Positions 33,755 through 42,435 are shown, counted from the first letter of the stretch. The stretch: 64,000 bases of DNA from Ardenticatenaceae bacterium (GCA_020634435.1 JACKBS010000013.1:124001-188000), one strand, 5' to 3'. Made by a program: numbers and translations. The notes: generated from the sequence alone by a model not told the origin.

Positions 33755-34603
33755 TCAGACGCTGCGGGTGATGAAATCGGCCAGACTGGTTGGCTCGTGG
33801 CCAAGAAGGAAGCGCAGCACATTGGGATTGCCCGCCATGCCGTTTTCGGCGTAGTAGGTAAACATGCTAACGGCCGTATCTATCACTTCTTTTACCATGC
33901 CATTGGCCTGGGCCTGTGCTTGCCAATCGGCCAGGCTCACTGGGCGTACCTCGACGGGTCGCCGCAAAATTTGGCTGAAGTTGTCGGCTATGGTCGTTTG
34001 GCTAATAGGTTCCATACCTGCTAGCTCATAAGTGGCGTAGGTATGCCCTGGCTCGGTGAGAAGCCTCGCTGCTACCTTAGCTACATCTTGTAAATCCACC
34101 AAGCTCAACATGGTGTCGTTTGGATATGGTACGGAAAGAACGCCCCTACTCTTAACAGTGGGAAAGTAGACTAGCAAGTTTTGCATGTATGCAGTGGGCT
34201 GAACAATGGTATAGCTCAGCTCCGAATCAAACAGAATGTTTTCAATTATCAGTTTGTTCCAATGATGAGGCATTTCCCGAATATGAGGATGGAGCACGGA
34301 ATGATAGACTACGCGGCAGTTACTGATTGCCCGAGCTGCGGCAACCATAAGCTGGCCAATGCGCACTTCTTGGGGATGCATGTTGGGGCCAATGTGGTAG
34401 ATATGGGAAACAGCTGTTGTAGCCAAGCGCCAAACATCGGCATCTAGCAAATCGCCTACTACCACTTCAGTAGCGCCTACCTGACGTACGGCTAGAATTT
34501 GCTTGTCGTCCTTGACGAAGGCGCGCGTTGAAACGCCGCGCTGTTTCAATGCAGCCAATACCGCTAGTCCTGTTTTCCCTGCTGCGCCGGTGACCAAAAT
34601 CAT
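33755..34603 (-). CDS. NmrA-like NAD(P)-binding oxidoreductase/sensor
   Basis: 282 aa from the ATG at 34603, which follows TTTTGGAGAGAAAA; a longer open frame reaches into the ISKra4 inverted repeat and is rejected. The N-terminus MILVTGAAGKTGLAVLAALKQRG is the Rossmann motif (GxxGxxG). NmrA/QOR2-type proteins of this size are atypical short-chain dehydrogenases that bind NADP and either reduce quinones or sense redox state. The HHWNKLIIENILFDSELSYTIVQPTAYMQN segment is family-typical. The gene is close to the left end of the ISKra4 element, which may have separated it from its promoter. Confidence 0.85.
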   Translation of the reverse strand: MILVTGAAGKTGLAVLAALKQRGVSTRAFVKDDKQILAVRQVGATEVVVGDLLDADVWRLATTAVSHIYHIGPNMHPQEVRIGQLMVAAARAISNCRVVYHSVLHPHIREMPHHWNKLIIENILFDSELSYTIVQPTAYMQNLLVYFPTVKSRGVLSVPYPNDTMLSLVDLQDVAKVAARLLTEPGHTYATYELAGMEPISQTTIADNFSQILRRPVEVRPVSLADWQAQAQANGMVKEVIDTAVSMFTYYAENGMAGNPNVLRFLLGHEPTSLADFITRSV

Positions 34604-34694
34604 TTTTTCTCTCCAAAAGTATGTGATGATAGAAAAACTATCTTTCTCGTATTGTAGCCCATACACTAACGATCCGGCATACGATTTTGGGAAT

Positions 34695-36180
34695 GGGGAG
34701 CAGTAAAAACTCGTTAGGGAAAAAGATGGACAAAAAGAGCCCGATGTGATTTTGTTTAGATTCGACAAAAACCAAACGAAATCACAAGGAGGCTCAAATG
34801 GATTTTAACACAAAGCAGGCCAAGGAAACGGTTGCCCACATTGCGACCTTAATCGGCGATCTGATGGTTGCGCACCTCCAACAAGAGGATTCGCCGAGTC
34901 TGGGCGATATTGAGCAGGGGATGCGGCATCTGTTGCAAACCATTGGTCGAGAAGCTGTCGGTCATGTACTGGAAAAGAGCGACACAGTGCAACCGAGCAT
35001 CCGGTGTTCCTGCCATCATAAAGCCACCTATCGCTGCCGCCGCGAGGGCATGGTCATCACCGTGTTTGGTCGGGTGAAATACAAGCGAAGTTACTATTTG
35101 TGTGACCATTGTCGCGGTGGCCAAAAACCATTAGATACCCAATTTCAGATTGATCCCGGTGAAATGAGCCAGGGTCTGAAACCGCTAGTGGCTTTGTTGG
35201 GCATCCAAACATCATTGGATGAAGCCGCCAAGCTAACCCAGACGCTGCTGTTAGTAGACATCAGCGACAACAGCATTCGCCAGGCCGTGCAGTGGGTGGG
35301 GCAAAGGCAGGTAGAGAGAGAATCAAAGTGGGAAAAGTTGAGTGATTGGCATCATTATATGAACAGTCCAACCCGACAAGCGGACAGACCCCCGCGACGG
35401 TTGTATGGCTCGATAGATGGCATCATGGTGCCGACTCAGGCAGAATGGCGCGAGTTGAAAACCGTGTGTTGGTATGAAGTCACGCCAGTACCTGAACGGC
35501 AATGGCCCTCTCGGTACACCGAGCGGCTGGGAAAGTTAGAGGGGTTGAAGGCAACGGCCATTCAGTATCACTGCGACATTCAAGAGGCAAAAACGTTCTC
35601 GACGCTGTTGTGGTCTACGGGCTGCCACTACTTGGCTGACCGTGCGCAAGAGTTGATCTTCGTTTGTGATGGGGCCAGATGGATTTGGCGGCTGGTTGAG
35701 GAGAACTTTCCCCAGGCCATTCAAATTCTAGACTGGTACCATGCTGTCGAATATCTAACCCCCGTGGCTCAGACCTTTTTTCACAATGAGGACAAGCAAA
35801 AAGAATGGTTGGCTACCATGAAGGAACACCTCTGGTTCAGCCGGACTCAAACGGTGATGGACGCTTGTCTGGCTTTGGCAAAACCAGCTAGCGTGGCCGA
35901 CCCGGCAGCCAAAGCGGCCACTTACTTTCAAAACAATCTGGCACGCATGGATTACGCTTATTTTCGTCAGCAAGGCTATTTGATTGGCAGTGGTGCGGTG
36001 GAGAGCGGTTGTAAACAAATAGGGACCATGCGGCTGAAGCGTTCGGGGGCACGCTGGCTAGAAGAGGGAGCGCGGTGGGTGGCCAAGGCACGGGCCGTTT
36101 GGCTGAGTGGTCAGTGGCAAGAAGTGGTGCAAAGCAAGTCTGACTTACCTTTTGCCGTTTAACGAGTTTTTACTGCTCCC
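34695..36180 (+). mobile_element. ISKra4-family insertion sequence, complete, about 1.49 kb
   Basis: A perfect 21-bp terminal inverted repeat begins GGGAGCAGTAAAAACTCGTT (left 34696-34716, right 36160-36180). GGGAAT flanks both ends (34689-34694 and 36181-36186) and is a candidate target duplication, with one extra G at the left. The stop codon of the transposase lies within the right repeat. No ACGGCCGT occurs in the element, which points to recent arrival. Confidence 0.85.
34798..36162 (+). CDS. ISKra4-family transposase
   Basis: 454 aa. N-terminal zinc-finger-like part (CSCHHKATYRCRREG, CDHCRGG) for DNA binding, then the DDE core: YGSIDGIMV (first Asp), FVCDGARWIW (second Asp), and LIGSGAVESGCK (Glu). 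The ILDWYHAVEYL segment is typical of ISKra4 transposases. The ATG at 34798 follows AAGGAGGCTCAA, an excellent ribosome binding site. The gene is intact, so the element may be active. Confidence 0.92.
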   Translation: MDFNTKQAKETVAHIATLIGDLMVAHLQQEDSPSLGDIEQGMRHLLQTIGREAVGHVLEKSDTVQPSIRCSCHHKATYRCRREGMVITVFGRVKYKRSYYLCDHCRGGQKPLDTQFQIDPGEMSQGLKPLVALLGIQTSLDEAAKLTQTLLLVDISDNSIRQAVQWVGQRQVERESKWEKLSDWHHYMNSPTRQADRPPRRLYGSIDGIMVPTQAEWRELKTVCWYEVTPVPERQWPSRYTERLGKLEGLKATAIQYHCDIQEAKTFSTLLWSTGCHYLADRAQELIFVCDGARWIWRLVEENFPQAIQILDWYHAVEYLTPVAQTFFHNEDKQKEWLATMKEHLWFSRTQTVMDACLALAKPASVADPAAKAATYFQNNLARMDYAYFRQQGYLIGSGAVESGCKQIGTMRLKRSGARWLEEGARWVAKARAVWLSGQWQEVVQSKSDLPFAV

Positions 36181-36198
36181 GGGAATAGAGCAGGGAAA

Positions 36199-37425
36199 TT
36201 AAAACGACTCTTTAGCAGAAAATGGAGCGCGTAGCTCACCCGAAAGTAGGCCGCGCCAGGGCACAAAGAGCAGCCAGGCGGTAAGCGGAGCCACTACGCT
36301 GCCCAGTTCACCAATAGGCAGCTGGATGTACAGCGCCATAATGATCACAAAGAGCGCCATCTGCCAGCGCCGGTGCATCACCATCAAGCCAAGAATAGGC
36401 AGCAGCAAAATGCCGTCGTAGGCGCGGGTGTAGGGGGTGATGATGAGAACGGCCGTTAACCAGCCAGCCCACCACAGCGGCGACGTTCCTTTTTGCCGCC
36501 ACGCCCAGCGCGCCATCACCAAAACCACCACAACGCGCACCGGCTGGGCCAGCCACAGCGGCCAGCCCCACAGCGTCAGCTCCCGCTCCAGGGTGGATTT
36601 CCACAGCGGAGCAGTAATTTCCTGTACGGCCGCTGCCTTGCTGATGAGCCAGGGCGGGGTGATGAGCAGCGTGCCCGCCAGCAGCAGCCCGCCGATGATG
36701 GCCAGGCCAATCAGCCGCCGGTCGCGCTGCCAGAGCATTTCAAGCAGTAACGGCAAGGCGATAAAAATACCCAGCTGCGGCTTGATGCCAATCAGCAAAA
36801 ACACCAGCACCAGTTGGGTGGTTTGTCGCCAACCAGACCTGTCAGGTTTGTTCTCATGTGAGTTTTCTTGCGACGAAAACCTGACAGGTCTCTGTGAAAC
36901 TCTGTGCTTCCTCTGTGTATCTCTGTGTTCCGTTTTTCCCTCCCCACCATAAACCAAATTCAGCGCCCAAATTGTCCCCAGCAAAACGAGCGGCGTCACC
37001 TGCCCAAACAGCAGGGTAATGAGTGCCCATGGGAGAAGGATAAGAAGTAACGGCCGTAATCCCCTAAACCCCCACGCCTGCATCTGCAACAACGCGGCGC
37101 TCGTCACGCCAACTAAAAACAGCACCCACACCGTGCGGGCAATCTCTTGCGGCAGCAGGCCAAACGGCAGCAAGATGGGCAACAGCCAGGCGGGACTGAA
37201 GAAGTCGGGCGGGGCACCCTGGTCGGTTTCGATGTATTCGGCCGTGTATGGATTTTCGCCCGCCAGCGTGTAGCGCGCCGCCGGATAAAAGGTCTGGTCA
37301 AAGTCGCGCAGGCGCGGCATTTGCGGGGCGATGAGGATGACGGCGGCAATCAGCACCGCCAGGGCTAGGAGGAGGATGAGGGAAAGGTGGAGGGGGGAAC
37401 GGCCGTTTGTTACTTCACGATTCAC
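36199..37425 (-). CDS. GT87/DUF2029 membrane glycosyltransferase with repeat-derived insert
   Basis: 408 aa with a GTG start overlapping the stop of the preceding gene (GTGA at 37422-37425). About nine membrane helices; the first outer loop has DFDQTFYPAARYTLAGENPYTA, the Asp-containing motif of GT87 (polyprenol-phosphate-mannose-dependent mannosyltransferases). It probably adds sugars to lipid-linked glycans outside the membrane. Between two helices, about residues 160-200, lies a hydrophilic Lys/Arg/Ser-rich insert encoded by intergenic-type repeats (36836-36941). The insert breaks no reading frame and should be in a loop. The tail is only 12 bases from the ISKra4 target site, so the original gene end may have been affected. 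Confidence 0.8.
   Translation of the reverse strand: MNREVTNGRSPLHLSLILLLALAVLIAAVILIAPQMPRLRDFDQTFYPAARYTLAGENPYTAEYIETDQGAPPDFFSPAWLLPILLPFGLLPQEIARTVWVLFLVGVTSAALLQMQAWGFRGLRPLLLILLPWALITLLFGQVTPLVLLGTIWALNLVYGGEGKTEHRDTQRKHRVSQRPVRFSSQENSHENKPDRSGWRQTTQLVLVFLLIGIKPQLGIFIALPLLLEMLWQRDRRLIGLAIIGGLLLAGTLLITPPWLISKAAAVQEITAPLWKSTLERELTLWGWPLWLAQPVRVVVVLVMARWAWRQKGTSPLWWAGWLTAVLIITPYTRAYDGILLLPILGLMVMHRRWQMALFVIIMALYIQLPIGELGSVVAPLTAWLLFVPWRGLLSGELRAPFSAKESF
36836..36941. repeat. In-frame palindromic repeats inside the GT87 gene
   Basis: AGACCTGTCAGGTTT and its inverse AAACCTGACAGGTCT, followed by CTCTGTG...CCTCTGTGTATCTCTGTG units, lie within the coding sequence. The same GACCTGTCAGG family occurs between livG and the acyl-CoA synthetase gene (47261-47320). 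Confidence 0.75.
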
Positions 37426-38645
37426 ATTTCACCCTTCACAATTCTCAATTTGTTCCCCCAAGCCAGCCACACCAGCCCCAGCAGCAGCCCAATGGGTAGG
37501 GGGAGGTAGGTGACGGGGTGCTCAAAATCGCCCTGAATGGTGCTCAGGAAGAGCGCCCAGGTGCCTACCAGCAGCGCCAGCAGCAGCCCGGCCACCCACA
37601 CGCTGCCGCCGCGCCAGCGCTGGCTCACCGTGTGCAGCAGCAAAAAGAGCGGTATGTACATGATGACGTAATTGGTCGTGGCCGTGCGCACGATGATGCT
37701 GTTGGTCACAATCAGTGTTAGGCCGATGATGAAGAGGAATTTGGGCGTGATGTTTGCTTCGCGGCGGAGCTGCCACCATTGCCACAGCATCACCAGCAGC
37801 AGCAGGCCGATTAGCGCGTACTCCACTGGCTGGCCTAGCTGGGGGAAAAAAGTGCTGGTGATTACCCTCAGCGGCGAGGGGGTGACGGTGTAATCCGGGT
37901 AGTACAGCACCTGGTCGATGAAGCTGGTGAGCCAGCTGGGCAGCAGCAAAAAGGAGAGCCCGGCCAGCAGCGCCATCGCCCCGGCAAAACCAGCCACGAA
38001 GCGCCATCGCCTGTGCCACACCGCCCACAGCAGCAGCGCCGGAATGATCAGGTAGCTCATCTGCGGCTTGAGGGTGGTGAGCGAGAGCAGCGCCCCTGCC
38101 AACACGTCCCGGTCGTGCTTGAGGGCCAGCAGGGTGCCCGCCAGCCAGAGGAAAATTGGCCCGGCAAACTGGCCGAGGATGATGGTGCGGGTGCTGTTGT
38201 ACATGACGACTGACCAGAGCAGCGTGATCGCCAGCAGCCAGGGCGGCTGTCGCCAATCCAGCAGGCGCAGCGTGGCAATTACCCCACCGATCAGCGAGAA
38301 CTGCACCACCACCAGCCAAATCGCCTGCACCCAGGCGTAATCCAAATTCACCAACGGCCAGAGCAGGAAGACGGTGTAGAACGGGTAGACAAACAGCACC
38401 TGGTCCTGGTCGGGGCGGGCGAGTTGGCCGCCGTACAGCACCCGCTGAATTGCTTCCGTGGCGGTTTGGGAGTACGGGTCGATGCCGTCTTGCCAGAAAA
38501 GCTGGGCACCTTTCCAGCGCGGGAAAAAGTCGTTGGCTCCGGGCACTTTAGAGGTGAAGAAGGTGTACATTCCCACTACGCTCACGGCGAACAGGAGAAG
38601 GATGAACAGAGAAATAAGAATGTTTTTACGAGTGAATAATTGCAT
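37422..38645 (-). CDS. GT87/DUF2029 membrane glycosyltransferase
   Basis: 407 aa, about ten membrane helices. The first outer loop contains ANDFFPRWKGAQLFWQDGIDPYS, the GT87 motif with the catalytic-type Asp. LKPQMSYLIIPALLLWAVWHRRWRF is a further conserved segment (Lys-Pro-Q) of DUF2029 proteins. Predicted to transfer a sugar from a polyprenyl-phosphate donor on the outer leaflet. It is the upstream member of a tandem pair with 36199-37425, overlapping by four bases. Paralogous but only modestly similar. A G-type repeat precedes it. Confidence 0.8.
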   Translation of the reverse strand: MQLFTRKNILISLFILLLFAVSVVGMYTFFTSKVPGANDFFPRWKGAQLFWQDGIDPYSQTATEAIQRVLYGGQLARPDQDQVLFVYPFYTVFLLWPLVNLDYAWVQAIWLVVVQFSLIGGVIATLRLLDWRQPPWLLAITLLWSVVMYNSTRTIILGQFAGPIFLWLAGTLLALKHDRDVLAGALLSLTTLKPQMSYLIIPALLLWAVWHRRWRFVAGFAGAMALLAGLSFLLLPSWLTSFIDQVLYYPDYTVTPSPLRVITSTFFPQLGQPVEYALIGLLLLVMLWQWWQLRREANITPKFLFIIGLTLIVTNSIIVRTATTNYVIMYIPLFLLLHTVSQRWRGGSVWVAGLLLALLVGTWALFLSTIQGDFEHPVTYLPLPIGLLLGLVWLAWGNKLRIVKGEM

Positions 38646-38666
38646 TTAATAGACCAAGCATCAATT

Positions 38667-38780
38667 GTCATTTTGAGCACAGCGAAAAATCCCAACCAAC
38701 TTAGCCGTGCCAGGATTTGTGCATAGCGAGCAGGTTTGTTTGGCAAGATCGTTAGGATGCTTCACTTTGTTCAGCATGAC
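38667..38780. repeat. GTCATTTTGAGCACAGCG...TTCAGCATGAC repeat
   Basis: Starts TGTCATTTTGAGC and ends with CACTTTGTTCAGCATGACA, forming loose inverted ends. It is related in pattern to the copies at 13591 and 14313 and fills most of the gap between the two glycosyltransferase units. Confidence 0.55.
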
Positions 38781-38801
38781 AGATGTAAGTTATGGTGCAC
38801 G

Positions 38802-41015
38802 TTACGGATTTGGTTGTTGTAACTCATAAAGTTCGTAATCACCCCAATCGGCGACGAGCTGGAGGTGGGTGGTGGTGAGGTCGTCCATGAGGTGGGTGTT
38901 TTGTGGCGAAATCCAATCCATTTGCCGCTCGCGGATGAATTCGTAGCCAGTTTCAAAGAGCAGGACGTGGCTAATGCCGTCGTTTTGCCATGCCTGGGCG
39001 ATGCCATTTGCATCGTTATGTAAATATTCAAGATGGGCCAGCGTGTCCAAAATAGAGTCGGGACGGCAGTCGCGGTCGCAGTAGTAACTGCGCGGTTCGT
39101 ACAAAAAGAGGACAACGGCGTCGGCTGGGGTTTGTTCGTTGATGCCCTGCATGGCGGTGTAGTGGCTGCCCAGCCAGTGGGTGAGAATCTCGTCCCGGCT
39201 GGCGCTGCCCTCGACGTAGGTGAGCGGCACACCCGGCAGCCAGTTGAGCAGCTGGCCGACCAAATTGAAGGCGAGGGCGAGGATGATGACCAGGCGCACA
39301 AAGCGGCGCAGCGAAAATTGGGGATGATCCCAGCGGGCTAAATCGTCAAAAATCCAGGCGATGACGGGGCTGAGAGCGACAAAGGCAGGCAGCAGCAGGC
39401 GGCTTTGCCAGAGCCCAGCGGAAAAGATGACGCCGATGACCCAGAAGATATATTGGGCTAAGACAAAAATGAGCAGGAGGTTGAACGGCCGTTCCACACC
39501 GCCATCTTTCTTCCACTTTGTAAACATATAAACCAGCACCGCTGGCAAAAAGATGAGAAACAGTGGTCCCGGCTGGCCGTCCTGGCTGGCATCGTTGAGG
39601 CCCAAGATGAGGTCGTGGGGCAGACGCAGCAAGGCAAGCGGGTTGAAGCCGAGACCCGTGCCGGTGCCTGCGTAGGCGGCAGCGCGGAAATCGTCCCAAA
39701 ACTGGCCGCCAAAGACGAACGGGTAGACCGGGTTGCCGGTGAACGCCCAATTTTTGAGGTACCAGGGCAGGGCGATGAGGGTGGTGGCTAGCGTCAAAAC
39801 AGCCAGGGGCTTAAAAGCTTTTTTTAACGCAAAGGCGCAAAGGCGCAGAGGTGGGGTTGATGGCGATTGTGGATTGGTTTGCTTTTCGTGACGGCAGTAG
39901 TGCCAAACGACTGTGCCAGCGAGGAGCAGCGGGGTGACGAAGCTGGTGTATTTGAGACCCATCGCCAGCCCGGCGAAGAGGCCGCTGAGGACGCGCCAGC
40001 CGGTTTGCTCGTGCTGCCGCCAGCGCAGAATGGCTACCAGTGCAGCCACCTGGTAGAAGGCCAGCGGCAGATCGTTGTACGCCTGCGCCCCCAAGTTGAG
40101 CACCATGGGCATAGAGATGAGAATGAGAACGGCCGTCCAGCCATTTTTTCTATTAGCCACAGAGGGCACAGAGGAAAAAGAGGAATTCTCTTTTCCCTCT
40201 GTGCCCTCTGTGGCAAAAAATTTATTTGAAATGAGATAGACAAGGGCCATCAGCCAGGGGATGAAGCTGAAGTGGAGTAGCTTGGCGGTGATGTCGCCAC
40301 GCAAGCCCATCGCCAGGGTGAAAAGCATCTCGAATAGGGCGGGGAAGCTAAGGTGGGGAATGTCGATGCCGCCGATGATGCGCCCGGCTGCCAGGTAGAG
40401 CTTGGGGCCTTTGAGGTGGTAGAACAGGCCGTCCCAATCGGTGGGGGGCAGCAGGGCGATGACGAGTGCCAGGCCGAGGACGATAAGCAGGTAAAATGCG
40501 ATGCCGCGCGCAGGGAAGTTTAACCGCAGAGAGCGCGGAGGGCGCAGAGAAAAAGAAGAATCCGCGTCATCCGCGTTTATCCGCGTCCCATTTTTAAAGA
40601 TTTGCCAGAGGGTGAGGGCGATGGCGACGCCCATGGTGCCCCAGAAAGCGGCGGGAGTGAAGCCGCCGACAAGGCCGAGGAGGAAGACCCAAAGCCCCAG
40701 GATGCCAAAGCCAAGACCTGTGCCGAAAACGGCCGTTTCCAACCCATCCATCTCTAATTTTGTGTAACTGAGCAGGGTGGTGCCTATGCCCCAGGCGGTT
40801 AGGTTGATGAGAACGGCCGTTCCCACATCCAGCAGCGAGCGCCACACCGACGACCAGGCAAAATCCAGCGTTAGCCAGGCAGCCGGATTTTCTAGCAGGG
40901 CCACCAGCTGCGGCACGCTGAACGGTTTTTGCACCACGTAGTAGGCGCTGAGTCCGTAAAACAACCACAAAACAAAGAGGAAGATGATGCCCCACTTGAG
41001 CCTGGAATCACGCAT
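38802..41015 (-). CDS. Large GT39-like membrane glycosyltransferase with three repeat-derived inserts
   Basis: 737 aa with about 12 membrane helices and an ending of ~150 outer residues. The PPTDWDGLFYHLKGPKLYLAAGRI segment (Asp followed by Tyr-His) matches the first outer loop of PMT/GT39-like enzymes that use lipid-linked sugars. Three hydrophilic inserts, around residues 143-170, 265-295 and 380-405, are direct translations of intergenic repeats (40520-40592, 40156-40214, 39826-39853). All keep the frame and lie between helices. The N-terminus MRDSRLKWGIIFLF resembles that of the neighbouring 316-aa protein, also at DNA level. It probably builds surface glycans together with the GT87 pair. 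Confidence 0.78.
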   Translation of the reverse strand: MRDSRLKWGIIFLFVLWLFYGLSAYYVVQKPFSVPQLVALLENPAAWLTLDFAWSSVWRSLLDVGTAVLINLTAWGIGTTLLSYTKLEMDGLETAVFGTGLGFGILGLWVFLLGLVGGFTPAAFWGTMGVAIALTLWQIFKNGTRINADDADSSFSLRPPRSLRLNFPARGIAFYLLIVLGLALVIALLPPTDWDGLFYHLKGPKLYLAAGRIIGGIDIPHLSFPALFEMLFTLAMGLRGDITAKLLHFSFIPWLMALVYLISNKFFATEGTEGKENSSFSSVPSVANRKNGWTAVLILISMPMVLNLGAQAYNDLPLAFYQVAALVAILRWRQHEQTGWRVLSGLFAGLAMGLKYTSFVTPLLLAGTVVWHYCRHEKQTNPQSPSTPPLRLCAFALKKAFKPLAVLTLATTLIALPWYLKNWAFTGNPVYPFVFGGQFWDDFRAAAYAGTGTGLGFNPLALLRLPHDLILGLNDASQDGQPGPLFLIFLPAVLVYMFTKWKKDGGVERPFNLLLIFVLAQYIFWVIGVIFSAGLWQSRLLLPAFVALSPVIAWIFDDLARWDHPQFSLRRFVRLVIILALAFNLVGQLLNWLPGVPLTYVEGSASRDEILTHWLGSHYTAMQGINEQTPADAVVLFLYEPRSYYCDRDCRPDSILDTLAHLEYLHNDANGIAQAWQNDGISHVLLFETGYEFIRERQMDWISPQNTHLMDDLTTTHLQLVADWGDYELYELQQPNP
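39826..39853. repeat. In-frame CGCAAAGGCGCAAAGGCGCAGAGG repeat
   Basis: A single arm of the family found intact at 11072, within the 737-aa glycosyltransferase gene, encoding the basic PLRLCAFALKKAF stretch. Confidence 0.7.
40156..40214. repeat. In-frame GCCACAGAGGGCACAGAGG inverted repeat
   Basis: Two arms of about 27 bases (GCCACAGAGGGCACAGAGG... and ...CCTCTGTGCCCTCTGTGGC) differ at one position and meet at GAATTC. The block lies in the coding region and is translated as FFATEGTEGKENSSFSSVPS. Confidence 0.8.
40520..40592. repeat. In-frame CGCGGAGGGCGCAGAG / CCGCGTTTATCCGCG repeat
   Basis: TAACCGCAGAGAGCGCGGAGGG plus ATCCGCGTCATCCGCGTTTATCCGCG, in the coding region of the same gene, translated on the minus strand as a TRINADDADSSFSLRPPR-like stretch. 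This peptide is a familiar translation product of such repeats in other genomes. Confidence 0.75.
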
Positions 41016-41069
41016 GGGCTAAATCATACGTATCTTAATAGTTTGACACAAGAACCTGTTTTCCTAGCG
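40983..41069. repeat. Direct repeat, copy 1 (5' end of 737-aa gene and upstream)
   Basis: About 85 bases that match 41992-42074 at roughly three of four positions: GATGATG(C/T)CCCACTTGA, GGAA(T/G)CACGCAT, AATCATACG and AACACAAGAACC(T/G)GTTTTCCTA-like blocks are shared. It covers the first codons and leader of the gene on the minus strand. Confidence 0.65.
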
Positions 41070-41071
41070 AC

Positions 41072-42022
41072 TCAATCTAATTCGACCAACCAGATTCCAT
41101 CTTGGAAACTCTCATAAGAATCCTGCCAAACTCTCCTTGAGCCGGAAAAAACAAATGATTTTCCATCTGGAGCCCATGAAGTTTGGCTTACACCGGGCCA
41201 TTCAAAATAGTTTGGTGTCAGAAGGTGTTTAATGAAGCTTCCTGCAAGATTTAATCGAGAATGAGATTTGACGGTAAACAAATTGCTTTGAAGAGGCATG
41301 ATGTAGAAGCTACCGCTCCAGTAAAGTTCATTTGTGTGTTTTTCAAACAATAGCCAACGGCCGTCTGGTGATGGTGAGAATGAATAACAATTGCAGTCCT
41401 CCAAGTTAAAAAGCATTCTGGATTCACCAGAATGGATATTTGTTTCCCAGAGTTGTTGTGAGCAAGAGTAAATAACTGTTTCATTTGAAAGCCATGCTAA
41501 AGAATGACATCTTCCTCGGGTGGGAAATGGTACAAACGAAAACGATTTGGTTTTTATGTCAAATAAACGTATTCGGGTTTCAGCAATATATGCAATGGTG
41601 GATTTTGATGGAGAGAGCGTAACATTTTCTGGATGTTCAGGAAGAATTTCGGTTAGCGGAATGGTTTTACCAGATTGAATATCAACAATCCAGAAGCGCA
41701 ACTCATCATAAACATCTGGTAGCTCACGTTTTAGGTACAGTAGCCTGGAATTTGTCAGCCATTGAATATCTGAGAGGATACCTTCAATTTCATGCTTGGT
41801 TTGGCCATTGGTAGACAAATTCATCACTACCAGCTCTCCTGTTCTCACAAACGCTATTTGTTTGCCGTCGGGGGAAAATATGGGATTTGTGCCAGGGTTT
41901 TCATCCAGTCGAATTATTTCGGCAACGTGTAATGCTGGGTTGATTGTGGAAAAGAGTGCAAGTGCAATTGACAGCAAAGCAAAAAGTATGATGATGTCCC
42001 ACTTGAATTTGGAAGCACGCAT
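41072..42022 (-). CDS. Membrane-anchored TolB/WD40-like beta-propeller protein
   Basis: 316 aa. N-terminal signal anchor (IIILFALLSIALALFSTI), then repeated beta-propeller blades: NPIFSPDGKQIAFVRTGELVVMN, LSPSKSTIAYIAETRIRLFD, FSPSPDGRWLLFEKHTNELYW and TSWAPDGKSFVFSG. The SPDGK/SPDGRWL motif is the hallmark of TolB/PD40-type propellers. It is richer in A+T than neighbours and bounded by ~85-bp direct repeats. The start lies in one repeat and the downstream end abuts the other. It may bind cell-wall material or proteins. Specific function unknown. Confidence 0.75.
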   Translation of the reverse strand: MRASKFKWDIIILFALLSIALALFSTINPALHVAEIIRLDENPGTNPIFSPDGKQIAFVRTGELVVMNLSTNGQTKHEIEGILSDIQWLTNSRLLYLKRELPDVYDELRFWIVDIQSGKTIPLTEILPEHPENVTLSPSKSTIAYIAETRIRLFDIKTKSFSFVPFPTRGRCHSLAWLSNETVIYSCSQQLWETNIHSGESRMLFNLEDCNCYSFSPSPDGRWLLFEKHTNELYWSGSFYIMPLQSNLFTVKSHSRLNLAGSFIKHLLTPNYFEWPGVSQTSWAPDGKSFVFSGSRRVWQDSYESFQDGIWLVELD

Positions 42023-42074
42023 AAGGGAATCATACGGATGTCAGTGGTTCAACACAAGAACCGGTTTTCCTAAT
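41992..42074. repeat. Direct repeat, copy 2 (5' end of beta-propeller gene and upstream)
   Basis: Partner of 40983-41069. The two copies place nearly the same leader and first codons in front of two otherwise unrelated genes. Confidence 0.65.
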
Positions 42075-42435
42075 CTGGGATGGTCTGGGAGGGCTCTATT
42101 GTTTGCCACATGTACCGATACCAAAAAATGGGCATGGCGACAATATTGCCAAGAATGAGCGCCGCTGCCCAAAACGGCCGTTCCTTGGCTGGTACATGTT
42201 CCGTTTTGTAGAGATATACGAGGTAAAAAATAAGCAGCGCGACAAACCATATGAGCAAACCATCTGTCCATTGGTCAATGTGGCTAAAGTAGGCATCTAT
42301 ATCCGCGTAAGTGACCGATGTGTCGTCAATGAGGCTTCGCCCACTTCGTAAAACAAAATAGTCCACAACGATAGGAGCAGTCGTGAATCCGAGCAAGCCA
42401 ATAGCTTTTGCTTTTTGCGGTAAGGTTGAGTTCAT
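42070..42435 (-). CDS. Small membrane protein of unknown function
   Basis: 121 aa from the ATG at 42435, chosen for the AAAGG five bases ahead; an in-frame GTG at 42519 would add 28 soluble residues. Three membrane helices: AIGLLGFTTAPIVVDYFVL, LLIWFVALLIFYLVYLY and FWAAALILGNIVAMPIFWYRYMW. The pattern (short polar loop with DDTSVTYADIDAYFSHID) is not known to me. Its end overlaps the right-hand direct repeat. It has one ACGGCCGT. No neighbour suggests a pathway. Confidence 0.55.
   Translation of the reverse strand: MNSTLPQKAKAIGLLGFTTAPIVVDYFVLRSGRSLIDDTSVTYADIDAYFSHIDQWTDGLLIWFVALLIFYLVYLYKTEHVPAKERPFWAAALILGNIVAMPIFWYRYMWQTIEPSQTIPD

Noticed and set aside
34604..34768. Longer start of the NmrA-like protein
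   Set aside because: The additional residues are encoded by the end of the ISKra4 element, and a good ribosome site stands before the ATG at 34603.
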